Assembly: GCA_049177155.1 (NCBI GenBank)
Contig: CP185407.1
Location: 186,001 to 250,000, forward strand
From: Hennigella sp049177155
GTDB taxonomy: Bacteria; Bacillota_I; Bacilli_A; Mycoplasmatales; Mycoplasmoidaceae
DNA length: 64,000 bases
Direction: 5' to 3'
This document shows positions 12,539-22,760 of the stretch, piece after piece. The position numbers and the translations under genes were made by a program. Position 1 is the first letter of the stretch. Each line of letters starts with the position of its first letter. Below the pieces are notes generated by a model that saw only the letters and a program-made list of their open reading frames with translations, was not told where the DNA came from and made no database searches.

Positions 12539-15483
12539 TATTGACCATCACTTCCAAAGTCAGCTTTAGCTTTAGCTAAAGTTACTTTATACATGTTTGT
12601 GATACCTTTAATTTGCATTGTTGCACCAAATAAACTATCACAACGTTCCATTGTACCTGGACGGTGTGTAATTACTAAGAATTGAGTTTCTTTAGAATTA
12701 TTCTTAATAATATTTCCAAATCTTTCTACGTTAGCTGGGTCAAGAGCTGATTCAGCTTCATCTAATACAACTAATGGGAAGTTGTGAACACGTAGGATAG
12801 CAAACAATACTGATAAAGCTACTAATGATTTTTCACCACCAGATAGTAGGTTTAACGTAGTTATCTTCTTACCAGGAGGTACAGCAGTTACTTCAATACC
12901 TGAGTTTAAAATGTCATTTGGATCAGTGTATTGAACAGATGCTGTTCCACCACCAAATAAGTAGCCAAATACTTTTGGCAACTCACCATTAACCTTTTCA
13001 ATAGTTTCTCTGAAACTATTTCTTGCCTTATTGTCAAGTTCGGCAATGGCTTTTTCAATAGTTTCTTTAGCGTTAATAAGTTCTTTATGTTGAACTGATA
13101 GAGTATCAAATTCTTTTTGTTTCTCTTCAAGTTCTTTTAAAGCTTCCATATTAATAGCACCAATTTGGTCAATTTCAAACCTCAAGGTTTGAATTGTTTC
13201 TCTAGCTTGAGCATCAGACATTGGTAATTCTTTGTTGTAGTTTTCTACAGCATTTTCTACTGTCATACGATATTCACTAGAAATTCTAGATTTAGCATTT
13301 TCAATAACAGCTTTAGCTTTTTCAAGATCTACTTCTGCACGAGCTTGTTCAGCATTAGCTTTATTAACTAAAGCTCTAGTTTCATCAAGTCTTGCTTGAT
13401 AGTCATCAGCAATTTGACGGTTAGTTAGTTTTGTTGCTTTAGCAACATTTAGATCTTGAACAATCTTATCTTTCTTAGCTTGTAGTTCAGCAAGTTGTTT
13501 TGTAATTTCATCAACTGTTTCTACTTTGCTTTCATCTTTAGATGATTTGTCTAGTTGATCAAAGTCAGTTTGATAACGGAATAAGTTTGCTTCAATGTTC
13601 TTAATTTTTTCTTCATAAGTAGTGAAAAGAATTTTCTTTTCATTTAACTTATTGTTAGTTTCTTCAAGACCACTAGCAAATTGAGCTTGTTCAATTCTTG
13701 CTTGAGAACTTTGTTTTGTTAAGTCAGCAATTTCTTTTTGAAGTTGTTCTTTATTTTCTTGTAAGTTGAATACTGGAGCAAACTTAGCTTTGCTATATCC
13801 ACCAGTAATTGCACCACCAACAGAAATGTTTTGGCCATCAAGAGTTACAACTTGGTAAGCAGATTGCGTATATTTAGAAATAGTAATAGCAGCATTTAAA
13901 TCTTGAGATATCAAGATTCTTCCAAGTAACATACTAAATAAATCAGTATATTTAACATCATAGCTAATTAACTTATCAGCTGTATCAATATAACCATCTA
14001 GTTGTTTAACTACTAGAGCATGTTCTTCTCTTAGAGGACGAGGTTTAACTAAAGTTAATGGTAAGAATGTTGCTTTACCGGCTTTATTGCTCTTTAAGAA
14101 GTCAATAGCATATTTAGCATCATCTTCTGTTTCAGTAATAACGAAGTTAGCACTTCTACCTAATGCTAAGGTAATAGCTGTTTCATATTGTTTATCAACA
14201 GTAATGAAATCTTTAACAGTTCCAACAATACCATGTAATGCTTGTTGGTTTTCCATAACAGTTTTAGTTCCTGCATCATTAACATATTCATTATCAATAC
14301 GATCTTCTACTGATCTTAACTTGTAACCAAGTTCAGAAATCTTATTTATTAATGATGCTACTTTAGCACTTGCATTGTCACTTTTAATTTGTTGATCATT
14401 CTTAATTTCTTCATAACCTTGAATTTCATCTTCAAGTTTTTGTTTATTTTCTTTAGCAGTTTTTAAATCATACTTTAAGTTAGAAATTAATTGTCCTAAA
14501 GCTTTAGCTTTAGTTTTTGCTGAACCACTGCTTAAATCATTTTGTAAGTTAGATTCAATAGCAGACTTCTTAATATCTAATTTGTTAATCTCTTGAATGA
14601 TGTTAGTGAAACGAACGTTGAATTCTTCAACTTCTGCATCAGATCTATTAGCTTTTTCTTTAACAGAAACTAATTGTTGACTAACTGTTTCAATGTCAGC
14701 TTCATTAGAAGTAACAATTTGTCTGTTTCTATCAATAATAGCTTTTAATTCACCAAGCTTTGCTTGATAGAAAGAAATATCTTTAACTAGGATAATTAAT
14801 TCTAGTTCCATTAATTGTTTCTTCTTTTCTTGGTAGATTTTTGCTTTTTCTACTTGCTTAGAAAGTTTCTTAATATCTTTTTCTAAGATATTGACATAAT
14901 CTGAAACTCTGTTTAAATTAACAGTTGCTTTTTCAAGTTCTGATACACTTTCTTCCTTTTTTTTAGCATACAAACCAATACCAGCAGCATCTTCAAAGAT
15001 TTTTCTACGTTCTTCTGGTTTAGCTTCAACAAATCATTGAACTGTACCTTGAGAAATGATTCCTAATGAACCTTTGGTTAAACCTGTATCTAAAAATAAT
15101 TCTTGAATATCTTTTAAACGACAAGGTTCATTATTAATAAAGTAGTCATTAGCTCCTTCATTTCTTGTTAGTTTTCTTGTTACTGTTACTTCTTCTAAAT
15201 CACTATGTAGGATTTTGTTAGAGTTATCAAATGTTAGTGAAACTAAAGCAAAGTCACTACCATCTTTATCTTTTGATCCATGGAAGATAATATCACTAGA
15301 GCTTTTACCTCTTAGTGCTTTCTTAGATTGTTCACCCAATACTCATTTAATAGCATCAACAATGTTAGACTTACCAGAACCGTTAGGTCCTACTACACCA
15401 ATCATTGAATCTTTGAATGATAATTCAATTGGGTTAGCAAATGATTTAAATCCTACAGCTTTAAATTTCTTAAGAAATAACAT
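12538..15483 (-). CDS. smc: Chromosome partition/condensation ATPase SMC
   Basis: 981 aa, slightly shorter than the usual 1100-1200. Layout is classical: N-terminal Walker A (GPNGSGKSN, res about 32-40) and Q-loop, a long coiled coil, a central hinge (around 'QALHGIVGTVKDFITVDKQYETAI' to 'ITGGYSKAKF'), the return coiled coil, then signature LLSGGEKSLVALSVLFAI and Walker B with the D-loop (PLVVLDEAESALDPANVERF). It forms the condensin-like dimer that organises the chromosome. It starts 5 bases after rnc and ends on the ftsY start. Neither scpA nor scpB is in this window. Confidence 0.98.
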
Positions 15484-15488
15484 TGTCT

Positions 15489-16178
15489 CTACCTTCCTTG
15501 TTTAACAAGCTTAGAATAAGCTTCTGCAGCAGCGGCTTTCTCAGCTTGTTTTTTATTTTGACCAACACCATGGCCATAAACAATTCCATTAACCTTTAAG
15601 GTTGCTTCAAAACTATTTGGGCCAAGTTGTTTAGTGTGGTACATTGCATTCTTGCTATTGTGTTTCATTAATGCTTCTTGTACAAGTGTTTTGTAATCAA
15701 GAGCAGAATTCATTACTGCTTCATTGCTAAACTTAAATAATGTATTATTTAGCAATCTTGTAATAGGTTCTAAACCACAATCTAAGTAGATAGCACCAAT
15801 TAAAGACTCAAAGCAGTCTTCTAATATTTTATCGATACCTGTAGAGTTAGCAGCACCAACTCCCAACAAAACATAGTTTTGCAATTTTAATTGTTTAGCA
15901 ATTGCTGTTTCAGTATGAGAACAAACTAAACGTTTTCTTAATACTGTTAACTCACCTTCATTTTTATTTGGATATTTGTTATACAAATAATCAGCAGTTA
16001 AAAAACCAAGAACACTATCACCTAAATATTCTAAACGTTGGTATGAATAATGTTGATTGTGCTCATTAGCATAAGAACGATGAGTTAAGGCTTCTACATA
16101 GATAGAAAGATTATTAGGTTTTAAACCTAAATCATTCTTTAACCAAGTTTGTAGATTATTTAGATATTCCTTATTCAT
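15489..16178 (-). CDS. rnc: Ribonuclease III
   Basis: 229 aa. Double-strand-specific endoribonuclease for rRNA processing and mRNA turnover. The catalytic signature is YQRLEYLGDSVLGFLTADYLY (HERLEFLGDSVL in most species), with the second acidic pair in 'DCFESLIGAIYLDCG'. The C-terminal dsRNA-binding domain (res about 158-225) ends with 'GVGQNKKQAEKAAAAEAYSKL'. The start overlaps the end of plsX by 8 bases. plsX-rnc-smc-ftsY is a widespread Firmicute order (fab genes missing). Confidence 0.98.
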   Translation of the reverse strand: MNKEYLNNLQTWLKNDLGLKPNNLSIYVEALTHRSYANEHNQHYSYQRLEYLGDSVLGFLTADYLYNKYPNKNEGELTVLRKRLVCSHTETAIAKQLKLQNYVLLGVGAANSTGIDKILEDCFESLIGAIYLDCGLEPITRLLNNTLFKFSNEAVMNSALDYKTLVQEALMKHNSKNAMYHTKQLGPNSFEATLKVNGIVYGHGVGQNKKQAEKAAAAEAYSKLVKQGR

Positions 16179-17148
16179 ATTTAATGTTCTTAATATTATG
16201 TACTAGATGATTGTTGAAACAATCGTGAGCCATTGTTAAAGCAGCATAGAATTGCTTAGCATCAGCAGAACCGTGTGTTTTAATAGCAATACCATCAGCT
16301 CCTAATACAATCGCTCCAGCGTTGTTTCTATAATCAAAAGTTTTAGTTAGTGTTGTAATGATTGGTAAACTAAAAGCAGCGCCTAATCAGTTTCATGGTT
16401 TTTTATAACCATTCTTTAGAATGTGACTAACAGATTTCAATGAACCTTCTAAAGCTTTTAAACAAATGTTTCCAGAAAAACCATCACACACACAAACATC
16501 AACTACACCATCAAGTAAACCTTTAGGTTCTACAAACCCAACGTAGTTGAGTTGTTTGTTTTTACTTAATAGTTCATGTGCTTCACGATGGTAATCAAAA
16601 CCTTTGTGATGTTCAGTTCCAATATTTAATACACCAATCTTTGGATTAGAAATTTTTCTAACCAATCTAACATATTCATTTGCCATTAAAGCATAGTGGT
16701 ATAAATCAAGACCACTAACATTTATGTTAGCTCCAACATCGATCATGTTAAAACCAACTTTGTTAGTTGTTGGAATAAATGGCATAAAACCAAACTTCTT
16801 AATTTGGTCAATTGATCCTAAAATAGTTTGTACTAAAGGAACAAAGCAAGACGTACTACCAGCAGAAACAACAGCGTCTGCTTTTTTATCTTTAACTAAG
16901 TTAATAGCTACAGACATAGATGTGTTTTTCTTTCTTAAAGCAGTAATAGGTGTATCATTCATGTCGATAACTTCATTAGTAAAAACAAATTCAAAATTAT
17001 CTTTAGAAGATAAACAAGGTTTAATTGCTTGTTCAGATCCAACTAAGATAATTTTTGCTCCAGGAACTTTCTTTTGAAACTTTCTAGCAGCAACAATAGC
17101 TTCGCTAGTTTTATTTTCAAATCCCATTACATCTAAAGCGATTTTCAT
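16171..17148 (-). CDS. plsX: Phosphate acyltransferase PlsX
   Basis: 325 aa; two TGA codons are read as Trp in 'KPWNWLGA' near residue 252. PlsX interconverts acyl-ACP and acyl-phosphate, the donor for PlsY in phosphatidic acid synthesis. Conserved motifs: 'MKIALDVMGFENK' (usually MxIAVDxMGGD), 'VVSAGSTSCFV', 'IDVGANI', 'NIGTEHHKG', 'VCDGFSGNICLKALEG' and 'GADGIAIKTHGSAD'. It directly follows fakA, which would supply acyl-phosphate from host fatty acids, and overlaps rnc by 8 bases. In the N-terminal motif the usual second Gly-Asp is replaced by Phe-Glu-Asn. Confidence 0.96.
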
Positions 17149-17154
17149 GTTTAC

Positions 17155-18849
17155 CTACCTTGTTACACCAATATAGTAGTGGTATGTTGATTGGTTACCT
17201 TGAATTAAGATTGGTTTAACCAAATATCTTTCATTTATGTAGTTATACATACGGTTAACTTGTTCCATAGTTGCATCTTTACCATAAATGATAACTGCAG
17301 AACGAGGTCTTCTTACTTGGTCAAATAGAGTGTCTATCATATTGATAGATACTGCACCTTCTGAACGAGAGTTAGTAATAATATCTTTATTCATAACACC
17401 AATGTAATCACCAAACTTAATGTTTAAGTTCTTGTAGTGAATGTTCTTAACTGATTTAGAAATCTTACAAGAAACACAGTTTCTATAAGTTCTTTCCATT
17501 TCCTTAATAACATTCTTTTGATCAAGTTCTGGGTTGAAGCTTAAACATGTTAAGTAACTTGTTGCAATGTCTTTACATGGAACAATGTGGACATTGTAAA
17601 CTTTCTTAGGGAATAATTTAGCAGCTTGATCAGCAGCCATTAATGTGTTGCCATTGTCGGTAACAAGAATAACATTCTTGCTCTTTGCAGATTTCATTAA
17701 ATCATAGAATTGTTGAATTGTTGGGTTACCAACGTCTTCACAGTTTAAACAATTGTTAATACCAAATTCATTAGCAAAGACATTCTTCATAGTTTCACTT
17801 GGAACTGTAGCAACAACTTTAGTTGCATTAGTAATTTCGTTATCAGCACGATAAGAACTTTCTAGTTGTTCTAATGAAGTGTTTTTGTTTCTCATCATGA
17901 ATTGTAAAGTCATGTTTTCGATTTTAACTTTGTTAAATTCACCATATTTAGCAGCAAATTCAAGCAACTTGTATGGTTGAATAACATGGACATGGACTTT
18001 AACAATATCATTGTCTTTAACATAAACAAAACTATTGCCCATTTCTTCAATACGTTTTTTGAAGTACTTTTCATCGAATCAAGATTTAGGTTGTTGTTCA
18101 GTTGAAACTCTTGAACCAAGTTTTAAAATAAATTCAGTGCAGTAACCAAAACCTTCGTTGTTATCAACGAATGATTTATTAATTGGTGTTGGTTTAGTGT
18201 CATCTTTTGGTTTTGGTTGAACTGGTTTAGCATCTGGATGTAATAATGCTTCTTTCATTCCCTCAATGAAACAAGTTAAACCATAACCACCAGAGTCTAC
18301 GACTCCAACTTCTTTTAATTGGATTAAAAAGTCTGGAGTTTTATCAAGAATAATCTTCGCTTCTTTGTGAGCTAACTCAAATAGTTCTTCTACTGATTGG
18401 AATCTACCATTAGCTTCATTTAGTTTTTCAGAAGTAACTCTAATAACAGTTAAGATAGTTCCTTCTACTGGAGTAGCTACAGATCTATAAGCAAAGTCTT
18501 TAGCTGAAGCAAAAGCTTTAATCAAATCTGTAAGACTTATTTCTTTTTGTCCTGCATTAAATCCAGAACTAAATCCTTTAAAGATTTGGCTTAAGATAAC
18601 ACCAGAGTTACCTCTAGCATTCATTAATAAACCACGAGCAAAAGCTTGAGCTAATACAGAAACATCATCTGTTTCTAAATCACTAATAGCTTCTCAAGCA
18701 CCACCTGTGGTGATTTTTAAATTGGTTCCTGTGTCACCATCAGGAACTGGGAAGACGTTTAGTTCATCAATGTATTCAAAATTGTTACTTACAAATTGGG
18801 TACCATTTTGTAACATTGCTTTTAATGTTTTAGCATTCAAAGATGTCAT
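17155..18849 (-). CDS. fakA: Fatty acid kinase subunit FakA (DAK-domain protein)
   Basis: 564 aa. ATP-binding subunit of fatty acid kinase, which works with a FakB fatty-acid carrier to make acyl-phosphate from exogenous fatty acids. The N-terminal DhaL-type kinase domain has the nucleotide/Mg motif 'NVFPVPDGDTGTNL' and 'NARGNSGVILSQIFKGF'; the C-terminal DegV-like region (res about 240-564) includes 'GFGYCTEFIL' and 'ILVTDNGNTLMAADQAA'. The stop is followed 6 bases later by plsX, the next enzyme in the route to phosphatidic acid. No fakB is in the window. Its ATG overlaps the upstream Asp23-like stop by one base. I call it FakA (YloV) rather than dihydroxyacetone kinase from the length and this context. 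Confidence 0.93.
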
Positions 18850-19145
18850 TATTTGTCTCCCTTATCAGTACTTGTAACAATAATATTGATTTTAATTCTT
18901 CCTTCTTCAATATCAAATTGTTTTGTCAAGTAGAAATTAATAGCCGATTGCATTTCTCTGGCAATTTGATAGACATTACTTAATAAACTAAATGGAGTTA
19001 AATATACATTTATCTCACATTTAGCATCATTGATTTTTATGTTTTCAATGGTTTGTCTACCCACTCCTGGAATTTTTTTGATCTCTTCGAACAAAATATT
19101 TTCCAACACTTGTGGATTTATTGAAATAATGTCATGTAATTTCAT
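18849..19145 (-). CDS. Asp23/Gls24 (YloU/DUF322) family protein
   Basis: 98 aa. Single Asp23-like domain with the family pattern: a start rich in Ile/Leu, 'IKKIPGVGRQTIENIKI' and a C-terminal amphipathic segment 'INVYLTPFSLLSNVYQIAREMQSAI'. In Firmicutes such proteins (YloU) are encoded just before yloV/fakA, as here, and are thought to act at the cell envelope; the molecular role is not established. First gene of the minus-strand operon, divergent from rpmF. Confidence 0.85.
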   Translation of the reverse strand: MKLHDIISINPQVLENILFEEIKKIPGVGRQTIENIKINDAKCEINVYLTPFSLLSNVYQIAREMQSAINFYLTKQFDIEEGRIKINIIVTSTDKGDK

Positions 19146-19205
19146 TAAATGATTATATAATAATTTTACATATTAAATATAATAATGATATAGGAGAAAA
19201 CGCCT

Positions 19206-19382
19206 ATGGCAGTTGCACAAAGAAGAACATCAAAAGGCAGAAAAGGAATGCGTAGAAGTCACCACGCATTGAAGCCTGTAACTACTACCGTTTGTCCAAA
19301 ATGTGGTAAACCAATTAAACCACACACAGTATGCAAATATTGTGGCTACTACAATGGTAAAAAAATTAAAAACGTTAAATAG
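19206..19382 (+). CDS. rpmF: 50S ribosomal protein L32 (bL32)
   Basis: 58 aa. Conserved start MAVAQRRTSKGRKGMRRSHHAL and a four-Cys zinc ribbon (CPKCGKPIKPHTVCKYCG). Shine-Dalgarno AGGAGAAAA is 7 bases before the ATG. Divergent from the Asp23-like gene, with AT-rich promoter DNA (19146-19205) between. A stem-loop follows before thyX. Confidence 0.98.
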   Translation: MAVAQRRTSKGRKGMRRSHHALKPVTTTVCPKCGKPIKPHTVCKYCGYYNGKKIKNVK

Positions 19383-19397
19383 TAATATTTAAATCGT

Positions 19398-19429
19398 AAG
19401 GTTGAATCGTAGGGATACGGTTTGACCTT
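19398..19429 (+). terminator. Stem-loop between rpmF and thyX (terminator or attenuator)
   Basis: A 12-pair stem (AAGGTTGAATCG with CGGTTTGACCTT, including G-T pairs) encloses an 8-base loop and is followed by a weak TTTATT run. It could end rpmF transcripts partially, letting some readthrough enter thyX, whose Shine-Dalgarno (AAGGAG) lies just downstream. Confidence 0.6.
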
Positions 19430-19448
19430 TATTGATTAAGGAGCTTTT

Positions 19449-20090
19449 ATGATTATTGTTAAACCATCATATAAAATTTTAAGCAAGATTGATCCAATCA
19501 GTCAATTACAACTAATTGAAAAGATTGGCCGTGTTTGTTACAAATCAGAAGACAAAATTGACAAAACTGGTGATTCAGCTAAGAAATTAATAGGTAACCT
19601 ATTAAAGTGAAGACATGAAGCGGTTATTGAACACAGTTTCTTATCTGTAAAATTTGTTTGTGACCGTGGTGTTACACACGAATTAGTTAGACATAGAATT
19701 GCTAGTTTTGCTCAAGAATCAACTAGATATTGTAACTATGCTAATGATAAATTTGGTAAACAAATAACAGTAATTGAACCATATTTCTATAAGAAAGATC
19801 CTAAGAGATATCAAGTATGAAAGAAAGCAATGCAAGAAGCTGAAAAAGCATATTTTGCTCTTTTAAAAGCTGGTTCTACTCCTCAAGAGGCTAGAAGTGT
19901 TTTACCAAATAGTTTAAAAACAGAAATTACAATTTCTGCTAACTTTAGAGAATGAAGAAATATCTTAAGATTAAGATGTGCACCAGATGCTCATCCACAA
20001 GCTAGAGAATTATTAATTCCTTTATTAAAAGACTTAAGAAAACAAATTCCATTAATCTTTGATGATATTCCTTTTAAGGAAGTTGAATAA
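19449..20090 (+). CDS. thyX: Flavin-dependent thymidylate synthase ThyX
   Basis: 213 aa. Converts dUMP to dTMP using methylene-THF as carbon donor and reduced FAD as reductant, releasing THF rather than DHF. The ThyX motif RHR-x2-S-x4-S-x-R is present as RHRIASFAQESTRY (res about 78-91), together with the substrate residues 'LPNSLKTEITISANFREW' and the C-terminal 'RCAPDAHPQARELLIPLL'. It overlaps folD by one base (TAATG), which fits coupling to the folate-carbon supply. A DHFR would not be needed for this reaction. Confidence 0.97.
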
Positions 20091-20950
20091 TGAAATTATT
20101 GCTTGGAAAAGAAGCGAGAGAACATTTTCTTAGTGGCTTAAGAAAAGATATTGCTGCATTAAAAAGAAAACACATCACTCCTACATTAGCCATTATTTTA
20201 AATAATGACAGCTATGCTAGTAGTGTTTATGTTGCTAACAAAGAAAAACTTTGCAAAGATTTAGGAATTAAATCTAAATTATTTAAATTACCAGCTAGTA
20301 CAACTAACAAACAAATGTTATCTTTAATTAATAAATTAAACAAAGACAAAAACATTAATGGTTTGTTTGTTCAATTGCCTACTTCAGACAAAATAAATGA
20401 TGATGAAGTTATTAATGCAATTTGTCCATTAAAAGATGTTGACTGTTTCCATAATTACAATGTTGGAAAAATTTGAACAGCATCAGATGCAAGCAATTTA
20501 ATTAAACCATGTACAGCTGCTGGTGTGATTGAATTATTAAAATATTACAACATTCCTTTACAAGGAAAGAATGTAGCAATCGTTAATAGAAGTAATATTG
20601 TTGGTAAACCTTTAGCAACTTTATTTTTACAAGAAAATGCAACTCCAACAATTTGTCATTCAAGAACTAGAAATACAAAAGAAATTTGCAAAAAAGCAGA
20701 TATAGTTGTGGCTGCAGTTGGGAAAGCCAACTTCTTTGACAATTCATATTTCAAGAAAGATGCAGTAATTGTTGATGTAGGTATTAATAGAGGGGCAGAC
20801 AATAAAGTTTGTGGTGATGTTAACATTAAATCATTAAAGAACTTTACTGGTGCAATTAGTCCAGTTCCAGGCGGTGTTGGACCAATGACAGTACTAATGT
20901 TAATTAACAACTTAGTTATTCTAACTAAGAAACAACACGGAGGTAAATAA
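20090..20950 (+). CDS. folD: Bifunctional methylene-THF dehydrogenase/cyclohydrolase
   Basis: 286 aa. Interconverts 5,10-methylene-THF and 10-formyl-THF. The catalytic Tyr-x3-Lys segment appears as 'SVYVANKEKLC', followed by 'GLFVQLPTSD', 'DVDCFHNYNVGKIW', 'KPCTAAGVIELL', the cofactor site 'VNRSNIVGKPLATLF' (usually GRS-x-IVG-x-P; the first Gly is Asn here) and the signature 'PVPGGVGPMTVLML'. It starts on the stop of thyX and its own stop overlaps the start of the next gene, so three genes form one coupled unit. Confidence 0.97.
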
Positions 20951-22089
20951 TGGGTAAGAAAGTTAAATATCAAATTAAAGATGAAACTACATTGGTATTA
21001 AATGAAAATGCCAATGCTGGTGACATTATTGACCTTACAGAAGAGGTAGATTTAGATACTAAATCTGTTATTAAAAATTTCAATTCACAAATTGAATCTT
21101 TAGCTAAAGAAAAAGCAGAAGAACTAGCGGAAGCAAAAGCATTAAAAGCAGTTAGCGATAAAGAAAAAGAAATAGCTGAATTAAAGAAAGATTTAGCTCT
21201 GCTAAAGAAAGATTTACAAGCTAATGATTCACAAGTCCAAGACAAAATTGATAATGCAGTTTTAAAAGCCGAAAAAGTTAAAGATGACCAAATTCATTCT
21301 TTAAAAGATCAAATTAAAACTCTAGAAAACCAATGAAACCATAGACACATTTCTACTAAAGCTATGGGTGAAGAACTAGAAAAATTTGTTTGAGAAGAAT
21401 TTGAAGCTGCTCAACAACAAGGTTCATTCCCTAATGCTAAATTCTGAAAGGATAACGAAGTTATCACTTCAGCAGATAGCCTAAAAGGATCAAAAGGTGA
21501 TTTTGTCTTCAAAGACTATGATGATAAAGGAATTGAAATCTTATCAGTAGAAATAGAAGTTAAAACCGAAAACAACACTACTGAATCTAAAAAGAAAAAT
21601 AGAGACCATTATCAAAAACTTGATAATGATAGAAAAAATAAAAAGTGTGAATATGCTCTATTAGTTTCTGAACTAGAAAAAGATAATAAAAACTTTGATG
21701 GTATTTACAAAGTTAGAGGGTTTGACAAAATGTATGTTGTTAGACCACAAACATTTGTTGCCTTTATCAATGTATTAAAAGATAGTTTAAATAAAAACTT
21801 TGAACTTGTTCAAACATTAAATCAAAAGAAAATTGATTTTATTGATCAAGAAACATTCATTTCTAATTTGCAAGAAGCACAAAAAGATATTGCTGCAACT
21901 GTTACAAGAGCACACAATAATTATCAAGCCGCTATTGACGCTATCGATGCAAGCATCGAAAAGTTGCAAAAGACAAAAGAATTCTTAATGACTAGCGGCA
22001 CTCAATTAACAACCGCTAACACTAAAGTTCAAAAACTAACAGTTAGAAAACTAACTAAAGGTTGTAAAGAAGATCCATTTAAAAAGTAG
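20950..22089 (+). CDS. DUF2130-family coiled-coil, nuclease-like protein
   Basis: 379 aa. After a short N-terminal strand region there is a long Glu/Lys-rich coiled coil (res about 40-130), then the conserved DUF2130 core from 'WNHRHISTKAMGEELEKFVWEEFE' through 'KGDFVFKDYDDKG' and 'VEIEVKTENN' to 'YALLVSELEKDN' and 'MYVVRPQTFVAFI'. The D-x-n-E-V-K arrangement resembles a PD-(D/E)XK nuclease core, like RmuC; that is inference from pattern. A second helical stretch (res about 270-350) ends in a basic tail. Function of the family is unknown. Fused by one-base overlap to the thyX-folD operon. Confidence 0.85.
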
Positions 22090-22108
22090 GGATTTCCCCT
22101 ACTTTTTT
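22081..22108. terminator. Bidirectional terminator between DUF2130 gene and ppa
   Basis: AAAAAGTAGGG-ATTT-CCCCTACTTTTTT. The left arm contains the DUF2130 stop codon TAG; the same hairpin terminates ppa arriving from the right. Confidence 0.9.
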
Positions 22109-22109
22109 C

Positions 22110-22661
22110 TTAACGATATTTTTCTGGATGAGCTTGTTTCATCTTTTTTAAGAATGTAGCTTTAGGTATCTTACGATACTTGTTCATTAAAGCAACACAT
22201 TCTTTATATTCTTTAACTGCTCAAGCTTGATCTTTAAAGTCTCTAACAATAACTTTCTTGTGTTGTAAGTTCTTGTATGTTTGGAAGAAATCTTTGATTT
22301 CTGCTAATAAATGTTGGTTTAAATCTTTTAATGTTTTGATGTGTGTATATCTTGGATCACAATCAATTACACCAATTAATTTAGTGTCTGTTTCACCATC
22401 ATCAATCATTTCCATTGCACCAATGATTCTTGTTGGAACAACAATACCAGTGCCAATTGATTGATCAGCAATAACTAAACAATCTAGTTCATCACCATCT
22501 CAGTCTAAAGCTTCTTTTAGGAAACCATAGTTTTGTGGATAACCACTTGCTCCGTATAAAATACGGTCAACTGAAATTTGTTTAGTTGCTCTATTATATT
22601 CATATTTAACTTTTGATCCTTTTGGGATTTCAACAGTTACATCTAATACTAAGTTTGCCAT
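22110..22661 (-). CDS. ppa: Inorganic pyrophosphatase (family I)
   Basis: 183 aa. Soluble Mg-dependent enzyme hydrolysing pyrophosphate. Family I motif elements are present: 'VEIPKGSKVKYEYNR', 'YPQNYGFL', the acidic metal site 'WDGDELDCLV' (DGDPLDVLV in others), 'GAMEMIDDGETDTKLIGV' and 'DPRYTHIKTLKDL'. Starts at ATG 22661. Convergent with the DUF2130 gene and divergent from the lipoprotein operon. TGA-encoded Trp falls at the conserved Trp-Asp-Gly-Asp. Confidence 0.97.
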
Positions 22662-22748
22662 TTTCTAACCTCGTATATTAATTATAAGACAAAATAAAAT
22701 TGACTTAGTTTTTGCTTTAATAAATATATAAATTAAATATTTAAATAA

Positions 22749-22760
22749 TATAATAATTTT
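22749..22760 (+). promoter_or_regulatory. Leaderless promoter of the surface-protein operon
   Basis: TATAAT at 22749-22754 ends six bases before the ATG at 22761, and no Shine-Dalgarno is visible, so the message probably begins at or next to the start codon. I see no separate promoter or terminator until 29993, so this may drive all four downstream genes. Confidence 0.65.

Noticed and set aside
12906..13130. Small minus-strand ORF overlapping smc in another frame, and similar shadow ORFs in rpoB, rpoC, smc, plsX, dnaK and dnaE
   Set aside because: They lie wholly inside well-supported genes, have no ribosome site or family resemblance, and reflect AT-rich codon structure.
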